Below are positions 59,286-64,000 of a DNA stretch of 64,000 bases, piece by piece; the stretch's first letter is position 1; each line of letters begins with the position of its first letter. A model generated the notes under the pieces. The model made no database searches and was not told the origin of the DNA. It saw nothing but the letters and a program-made list of their open reading frames with translations. The position numbers were made by a program, and so were the translations under genes. The stretch covers positions 682,001-746,000 of the forward strand of contig CANMOV010000001.1 in the NCBI GenBank assembly GCA_947499565.1. Reading direction: 5' to 3'. This stretch comes from an uncultured Croceitalea sp. (GTDB taxonomy: Bacteria; Bacteroidota; Bacteroidia; Flavobacteriales; Flavobacteriaceae).

Positions 59286-60064
59286 GAGAAAAAGTTTATT
59301 TGCAACCCATTATTAAATAATACACGAACACCAACAAACAACACTAAAATAGCTGTTATTATCCGAATTCTCTTTGCCGATAGTTTACTTAACGTAAAAC
59401 GCGTTCCCACTTGACCACCTATAAAAACTGCAACTATGAGACCAATAGTTTCTGGCCACAATACTTTAAAAGTAGCGTTCACCACCAAGCCGCCTATACC
59501 TGAAATAGAATTAACAAGTATAAAAAAACTAGCTAATGCCGCTATTATTATGGGTTTATCCCATTTCATTTGATGAAGTATTGGCGCTAAAAATATACCA
59601 CCACCAATACCAACTAAACCAGATAATAATCCAATAAATCCACCGAGTATGTGGGGAACATACTTAGAATAGTTCTTTGGATTATAGTTTGATTTTATAT
59701 TTATCGTCTGCATTATTAAGGCAATAGCAGCAATAATCAAAGAAACGCCAAGGATACTAAAAAAGATATCCTCTTTGAGTCGAAATGATGCTCCAATAAA
59801 TGCAAATGGAACACTTGTAATTATAAAAGGCAAGAATTTTTTAAAGTGTAGATGTCCTTTTTTATAAAAAAGATAACAACTCCCTGAAACTACAAGTAGA
59901 TTACATAACAATGCTGTACTCCGAATAACAAAAAAGCTAGTAAAAAACAATGCTAAAATAGCCAAGTAACTAGAACCTCCCCCAAAACCTACAGAAGAAT
60001 ATAAAACTGCAATTCCAAAAAAAATAAGCATTAATAATACTAATTCTCCAAGTTCTAAAGACAT
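59282..60064 (-). CDS. TauE/SafE-family exporter in the molybdenum cofactor operon
   Basis: The protein has 260 residues with about eight membrane helices in two inverted repeats, each with a glycine-rich loop (SSVGFGGGSSYLAIL; GLVGIGGGIFLAPIL). TauE/SafE proteins export sulfite or organosulfur anions. Its place between the moeB-rhodanese and moeA genes suggests export of a sulfur by-product such as sulfite or sulfide-derived anion from cofactor sulfuration. Molybdate transport is another option but would be unusual for the family. Confidence 0.88.
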   Translation of the reverse strand: MSLELGELVLLMLIFFGIAVLYSSVGFGGGSSYLAILALFFTSFFVIRSTALLCNLLVVSGSCYLFYKKGHLHFKKFLPFIITSVPFAFIGASFRLKEDIFFSILGVSLIIAAIALIMQTINIKSNYNPKNYSKYVPHILGGFIGLLSGLVGIGGGIFLAPILHQMKWDKPIIIAALASFFILVNSISGIGGLVVNATFKVLWPETIGLIVAVFIGGQVGTRFTLSKLSAKRIRIITAILVLFVGVRVLFNNGLQINFFS

Positions 60065-61125
60065 AAAGAAGCCATTTCATTCATACCTCCCGAAATATGA
60101 TAAATTGAGGATTTAGGACGCTCAGCTAATAGTTGGTTTAATGCTATTCTACTGCGTTTTCCAGACTGACAAAGAAGATAAACATCTTTGTCAAAATCAA
60201 TTTTATCGATAGCATTTGTTAATTCTGAGAGTGGAATATTTACTGCGCCATCTAAATGATTGGCATCAAATTCCTCCGGATTCCTAACATCAATTAAGAT
60301 AATAGTTTCCCTATTAGTTAAGGCAAGAAAGTCTTCTGGATGTATAGTTGGGATTATCTCACAACCTGTAAACCCATAATCATCTTGGAGCATTTTTATA
60401 TTTTGATTTATTGCATTTGCTGGAAAATTCATTTTTTGCGTGGCTTGGGTAAGCCCATCATACAATAGTAATTTTCCAGAAAGCACCTCACCTACTCCAG
60501 TAATAACTTTTACAACCTCTAATGCTTGTAGCGTACCTATAATACCAGGCAAAACACCTAAAACACCATTATCATCACAATTGGGAATTTCGTCAATGCT
60601 GGGCATTTCGGGAAATAAACAACGGTATGTTGGCCCTTTTTTATAGTTAAACACACTCACTTGCCCTTCAAAACCATGCAAAGCACCATAAACAAATGGT
60701 TTTTCCAGAATCACACATGCATCATTAATCAAATATCTAGCAGCAAAATTATCTGTAGCGTCAACTACTACATCAAATTCTTTAATAATAGCGAGCGCAT
60801 TCGCTTTAGTTAGGAAGGTATCGTAACATTTAAAAACAGTATTAGAATTTTGTCCTTGTAATTTTTCCTTTACCACTTTAAGTTTAGACTTACCAATATC
60901 ATCTTCAGAATATAATATTTGACGCTGCAAATTATGCAGTTCTACCACATCTTGGTCCATTAAACCAAGTGTTCCTATCCCCATAGCATTTAGGTATTGA
61001 GCGATTGGCAAACCTAAACCTCCTAATCCAACTATAAGTATCTTATTTGCAGATAATTTAGATTGGTTATCTATACCAAAACTTAATAGTTTTGTTTGTC
61101 TAATATATCTTCCTGAATAACTCAT
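60055..61125 (-). CDS. moeB: MoeB-like adenylyltransferase with C-terminal rhodanese domain
   Basis: The protein has 356 residues. The N-terminal ~240 residues are a ThiF/MoeB E1-like domain: GLGGLGLPIAQYL nucleotide loop, NLQRQILY, DATDNFAARYL and PNCDDNGVLG. The C-terminal ~100 residues form a rhodanese domain with Cys in LLCQSGKRS. The fusion can activate the C-terminal Gly-Gly of MoaD and donate sulfur from the same polypeptide. The classical CxxC zinc knuckles of E. coli MoeB are not complete, as in other rhodanese-fused forms. It overlaps mobA and tauE genes at both ends. Confidence 0.92.
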   Translation of the reverse strand: MSYSGRYIRQTKLLSFGIDNQSKLSANKILIVGLGGLGLPIAQYLNAMGIGTLGLMDQDVVELHNLQRQILYSEDDIGKSKLKVVKEKLQGQNSNTVFKCYDTFLTKANALAIIKEFDVVVDATDNFAARYLINDACVILEKPFVYGALHGFEGQVSVFNYKKGPTYRCLFPEMPSIDEIPNCDDNGVLGVLPGIIGTLQALEVVKVITGVGEVLSGKLLLYDGLTQATQKMNFPANAINQNIKMLQDDYGFTGCEIIPTIHPEDFLALTNRETIILIDVRNPEEFDANHLDGAVNIPLSELTNAIDKIDFDKDVYLLCQSGKRSRIALNQLLAERPKSSIYHISGGMNEMASLCL

Positions 61126-61718
61126 TTATTTATCTTAGATAGCGCAAATTCATACTCTTCAAGCGAGTTCGCATTATGCAGAACAACATCCTGTTCTGGA
61201 TGCACTAATTTTGCATCAGAATTAATCAAGAATTTTCTAGGGCACGAGCTTCCTGCTGTTTTCATATAAGAAATTGCTTTTTCCAACCCAGCTGGCTCCC
61301 AAATAGCAACTAATGGTTCAGGTAAATTGCTTTCTTTAGTAGCATACGAAGTGGCGACTTTAGTGATATCTCTTTTTGCAATAAGTGCTGTTATACTTTT
61401 TGCATTTATTAAGGGCAAATCGCAGGCCAAGACCAACCAAGCTACGTTAGGATGCTTTGCATGCGCACTAAGGATTCCATCTAAGGGCCCTCTATATTTG
61501 TTTTCATCAACTATACAATCGAAATTTTCTGTTAGTTTGTCTTTTTGCTCATCTCTAACACTAAGAAAAGTTTTATCACAAACTTCATTTAATAAATTGT
61601 ATAAATGTTCGCGTTGCGGAATACCATGATAGTCAATTAAGCCCTTATCATTGCCCATTCTGGTGCTTTTACCTCCAGAAAGTACTAAACCATATATTTT
61701 GGACTGATAGTCTGTCAT
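61122..61718 (-). CDS. mobA: molybdenum cofactor guanylyltransferase MobA
   Basis: The protein has 198 residues with LSGGKSTRMGNDKGL (nucleotide and phosphate binding), VDENKYRGPLDGILSA and LACDLPL (metal ligand), all typical of MobA. It links GMP to molybdopterin. Its presence next to mocA, which makes the cytosine form, means both dinucleotide forms might be made, or the two enzymes differ in specificity from their names. It starts 22 bases after the moaA stop and overlaps moeB by four bases. Confidence 0.9.
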   Translation of the reverse strand: MTDYQSKIYGLVLSGGKSTRMGNDKGLIDYHGIPQREHLYNLLNEVCDKTFLSVRDEQKDKLTENFDCIVDENKYRGPLDGILSAHAKHPNVAWLVLACDLPLINAKSITALIAKRDITKVATSYATKESNLPEPLVAIWEPAGLEKAISYMKTAGSSCPRKFLINSDAKLVHPEQDVVLHNANSLEEYEFALSKINK

Positions 61719-61739
61719 AATTTGAACATAAAATCTTAA

Positions 61740-62723
61740 TTAACCACCAATAGAAGTCATGGAATTGTCAAATACCGTTGCATGCTCTTTTTGAGCATCA
61801 AAGCCGGTTTTTGCTCTTGAAGCAATTGCTTTTAAAATTGCTTCTTTAACTCCTTTACTCGATTTTTTCGTTCGAATAATATCTCTAAGATTTGCCTTGG
61901 GTTTTCCATACAAGCAAGTTATTACATCCCCCGTAGCGGTGAGTCTTAACCGGTTACAGGTACCACAAAAGGTTCTGCTAAAAGAAGGTATTAAACCAAA
62001 TGTGCTTTTATGGTTTTCTATTTGATAGTTTATAGAAGTAGAAGTCTTAGGAGATTCTAGCTTTACGTAATTTGGAAAAGCATCCGTAATATGTTTTAAA
62101 ATTGCTTTATAGTCCCATTTAATAGTTTGAAATGACTTGCTACCACCATTAAACGGCATTTCTTCCAAAAATCGCACTGAAACCGGATAATGTTTCATGA
62201 GTTCTAAAATGGATAAGATATCTTGTTCATTTTGACCCTCCAATACTATGAAGTTGATGCGTACATTAAATCCTTCAGAAATTAATCGGATTAAGTTTTC
62301 ATGCACAACATCATACTGGTCCCGTCTTGTAATCCTTTCAAAAGTTGCCCTATCAATGGCATCAAGGCTTACATTTATATCTCTAATTCCTAATGTTTTT
62401 AGCTCATCAATATAAGGTCCAATTAGAGTAGCATTAGTAGTTACGGATATATCCTTTAATCCTTTCAAACTTTTTAAGTGCCTTAACAACACCATTAAAT
62501 CTTTTCGTACAAAAGGTTCACCGCCGGTTATCCTAATTTTATCAATACCCTGCTCAACAAGTATCGAACTCAATGTAATTAGCTCATCTATACTTAGCAG
62601 TTTATCGTTTTTTACAAAATTGATTCCCTCAGACGGCATACAGTAATTGCATCTTAAGTTACATCTGTCTGTAACTGCAAGTCTTAAGTAATTAATATGT
62701 CTATTATGGTTATCTAGCAACAT
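61740..62723 (-). CDS. moaA: GTP 3',8-cyclase MoaA
   Basis: The protein has 327 residues of the radical SAM family. The first 4Fe-4S cluster site is CNLRCNYC near residue 21, followed by TGGEP. The C-terminal cluster motif is CGTCNRLRLTATGDVITC. The protein ends in MTSIGG, the two glycines of which bind the GTP-derived intermediate. It makes the first Moco precursor with MoaC. No moaC is in the window. It lies between moaD and mobA in the operon. Confidence 0.96.
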   Translation of the reverse strand: MLLDNHNRHINYLRLAVTDRCNLRCNYCMPSEGINFVKNDKLLSIDELITLSSILVEQGIDKIRITGGEPFVRKDLMVLLRHLKSLKGLKDISVTTNATLIGPYIDELKTLGIRDINVSLDAIDRATFERITRRDQYDVVHENLIRLISEGFNVRINFIVLEGQNEQDILSILELMKHYPVSVRFLEEMPFNGGSKSFQTIKWDYKAILKHITDAFPNYVKLESPKTSTSINYQIENHKSTFGLIPSFSRTFCGTCNRLRLTATGDVITCLYGKPKANLRDIIRTKKSSKGVKEAILKAIASRAKTGFDAQKEHATVFDNSMTSIGG

Positions 62724-62732
62724 ATTTTAATT

Positions 62733-62987
62733 TTAACCCCCACTAACAGGAGGAATCAATGCAATTTCGTCATAAGAATTGATTTTTTGGTCATCTTGAG
62801 CATACGAATTATTTACAGCAACCGCTAGAGAAGACAACTTGCTTAACTCTGGATATGCTTTACCCAAAAAAATGCGCAAATCTTTTACTGTCTTTGGTAC
62901 ACTTCTGCCGGTTATACTAGCAGTAGGTATAGAAAGGGAAGGGCTACCAACGATATCCTTGGTAACCCCAAATAATAATATAGTCAT
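62733..62987 (-). CDS. moaD: molybdopterin synthase small subunit MoaD
   Basis: The protein has 84 residues of the ubiquitin-like beta-grasp fold, ending in PPVSGG with the C-terminal Gly-Gly that is thiocarboxylated. The start is ATG at 62985-62987. It is the sulfur carrier for molybdopterin and a substrate of the MoeB-rhodanese protein encoded two genes downstream. The catalytic large subunit MoaE is not in the window. It lies four bases from the hydroxylase gene and nine from moaA. Confidence 0.93.
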   Translation of the reverse strand: MTILLFGVTKDIVGSPSLSIPTASITGRSVPKTVKDLRIFLGKAYPELSKLSSLAVAVNNSYAQDDQKINSYDEIALIPPVSGG

Positions 62988-62991
62988 TATG

Positions 62992-64000
62992 TTATCCTAA
63001 AATTTCTTTTTCAGGAACTTTTAATAGTTCCGGTTTTTTTGAAAATGGTTGCTCATATAACCTATTCCCTGTTGCCGCTTTAAAGGCATTAGCAATAGCT
63101 CCGCCAACTGGTGGTAAAGTTGGTTCTCCTAAACCAGTAGGTGACAATTCATTTTGTATTAAATGGGTTTCTATAGCTGGCGCTTCTTTCATTCGTATCA
63201 GACGATAGCCATCAAAGTTGTTTGCAACTGGCGCACCGTTCTCAAATCCAAAATCGCCATACATGGAATGCCCTATTCCATCTAGTATTCCACCTTCAAT
63301 CTGATTTATAGCCCCAAGTGGGTTAACCACAATTCCGCAATCTACTACACAAGTTATCTTCTTTACTACTGCATTGCCATTTTCTATTTCTACATCTGCT
63401 ACTTGAGCTACATGTGTATTATGACAATAATAGTTAACAAAGCCTTGATAAACACCTTCAGGCTTTTTACCCCATCCAGATTTTTCGACAGCAGTTTTTA
63501 TACAATTCTGCATTCTTTCTGGGTCATACTGGATACGCTCGTCTTCGGTTCCTTTTACTTTCTCTAATAAATCTAAGCGAAGTTGAATTTTATCTGTATC
63601 CATTAATTCGGCTAACTCATCAAAGAAACTTTGCTCCGCATAAGCCAAGAAGTTAGTGTAAGGAGCACGCCATGCCCCTGTTGTAATATTACTATCATAA
63701 CTCGCCACATCCACTTGGTAATTTTCTATCGCTCCTGCAGGGAAAAAGTTTGGGATTAAGCCATACATATTACTATTAATCGCAGCTTCTTTTAAATGAT
63801 AGCCGGTTATCTGTCCATCCTTTACAGCTGCTTTTATTCTATATTTTATTGCAGGTCTATAAACACCTGTGTTCATATCATCTTCTCGAGATGACACCAT
63901 TTTTACTGGTTTTCTAATCAGATTCGATATTTCTGCCGCTTCATAAACAAAATCACCATAAAGTCTTCTGCCAAAACCACCTCCCATACGCGTCATTTCT
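62992..64000 (-). CDS. molybdenum hydroxylase large subunit (xanthine dehydrogenase/isoquinoline oxidoreductase family), N-terminus outside window
   Basis: At least 336 residues are seen, open to the right edge, so the start is missing. Motifs include GGGFGRR, TGAWRAPYTNFLAYAEQSF, CVVDCGIVVNPLGAINQ and the catalytic Glu in TGLGEPTLPPVGG. The GGGFGRR form is typical of the IorB/aldehyde-type subgroup. It should hold Moco and oxidise a heterocycle or aldehyde. A trailing 2Fe-2S subunit may lie beyond the edge. It heads the Moco operon, whose later genes make, sulfurate and deliver its cofactor. Confidence 0.9.
   Translation of the reverse strand, partial: EMTRMGGGFGRRLYGDFVYEAAEISNLIRKPVKMVSSREDDMNTGVYRPAIKYRIKAAVKDGQITGYHLKEAAINSNMYGLIPNFFPAGAIENYQVDVASYDSNITTGAWRAPYTNFLAYAEQSFFDELAELMDTDKIQLRLDLLEKVKGTEDERIQYDPERMQNCIKTAVEKSGWGKKPEGVYQGFVNYYCHNTHVAQVADVEIENGNAVVKKITCVVDCGIVVNPLGAINQIEGGILDGIGHSMYGDFGFENGAPVANNFDGYRLIRMKEAPAIETHLIQNELSPTGLGEPTLPPVGGAIANAFKAATGNRLYEQPFSKKPELLKVPEKEILG

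Overview
The window is AT-rich, densely packed and dominated by families typical of marine or environmental Flavobacteriaceae (Bacteroidota): LytS-type histidine kinases paired with LytTR regulators, secreted lipoproteins with short lipoboxes, many AraC regulators, outer-membrane beta-barrels, thrombospondin type 3 repeats, DUF2490, DUF4251, YceI, and promoters with a TAnnTTTG -7 box. No tRNA, rRNA, CRISPR array or complete insertion sequence was recognised. I cannot name the genus from the sequence alone.

Layout. 1-3619: a LytS/LytTR pair, a small lipoprotein and the N-terminal part of a CocE-type hydrolase, all on the minus strand. 3620-8960: an accessory-looking island. It holds a decayed tyrosine recombinase fragment, a three-gene envelope operon (beta-barrel protein, lipoprotein, small 4-Cys protein) and a secreted T4-type lysozyme. 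Long related intergenic repeats separate these units, and the two operons share a duplicated terminator-operator module. 9025-10581: two DUF4242 genes, one fused to a dead cyclase-like domain and an AraC HTH. 10976-14209: a giant AsmA-like protein. 14700-27530: stress and hydrolase genes, with four beta-lactamase-fold serine hydrolases (two lacking catalytic residues), a Nudix-like/DJ-1 fusion, two AraC regulators, DinB, a beta-barrel protein and an alpha/beta hydrolase.

27713-29416 is a second LytS/LytTR pair. 29718-32361 is a five-gene cluster (NTF2-like protein, small membrane protein, two unknowns, PLP aminotransferase) that is the least explained operon here. 32457-37737 holds a nitroreductase/HxlR divergent pair, a membrane-tethered winged-helix regulator divergent from a YceI operon, a LamG protein and a LysR regulator. 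37942-43571 holds a Ca-binding surface protein and a MORN/DUF2490 envelope operon. 43677-44432 is a pair of cold-shock-domain genes. 44565-47815 is a metallo-hydrolase, sorbosone-dehydrogenase-like lipoprotein and Tat-exported sugar isomerase cluster. 47983-52971 is a third LytS/LytTR system, unusual in carrying an extra pseudokinase and an upstream secreted SDHH-repeat protein.

53115-64000: a DMT exporter divergent from a GntR regulator with a perfect palindromic operator, then a long minus-strand operon. This operon runs from a molybdenum hydroxylase large subunit through moaD, moaA, mobA, a moeB-rhodanese fusion, a TauE-type exporter, moeA, xdhC, mocA and an amidohydrolase. Together these genes make, sulfurate and insert molybdenum cofactor into the hydroxylase at the head of the operon.

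The best candidates for something undescribed are the lysozyme/beta-barrel island with its duplicated control module (4344-8680), the kinase plus pseudokinase plus SDHH-repeat system (48605-52971) and the small aminotransferase cluster (29718-32361).
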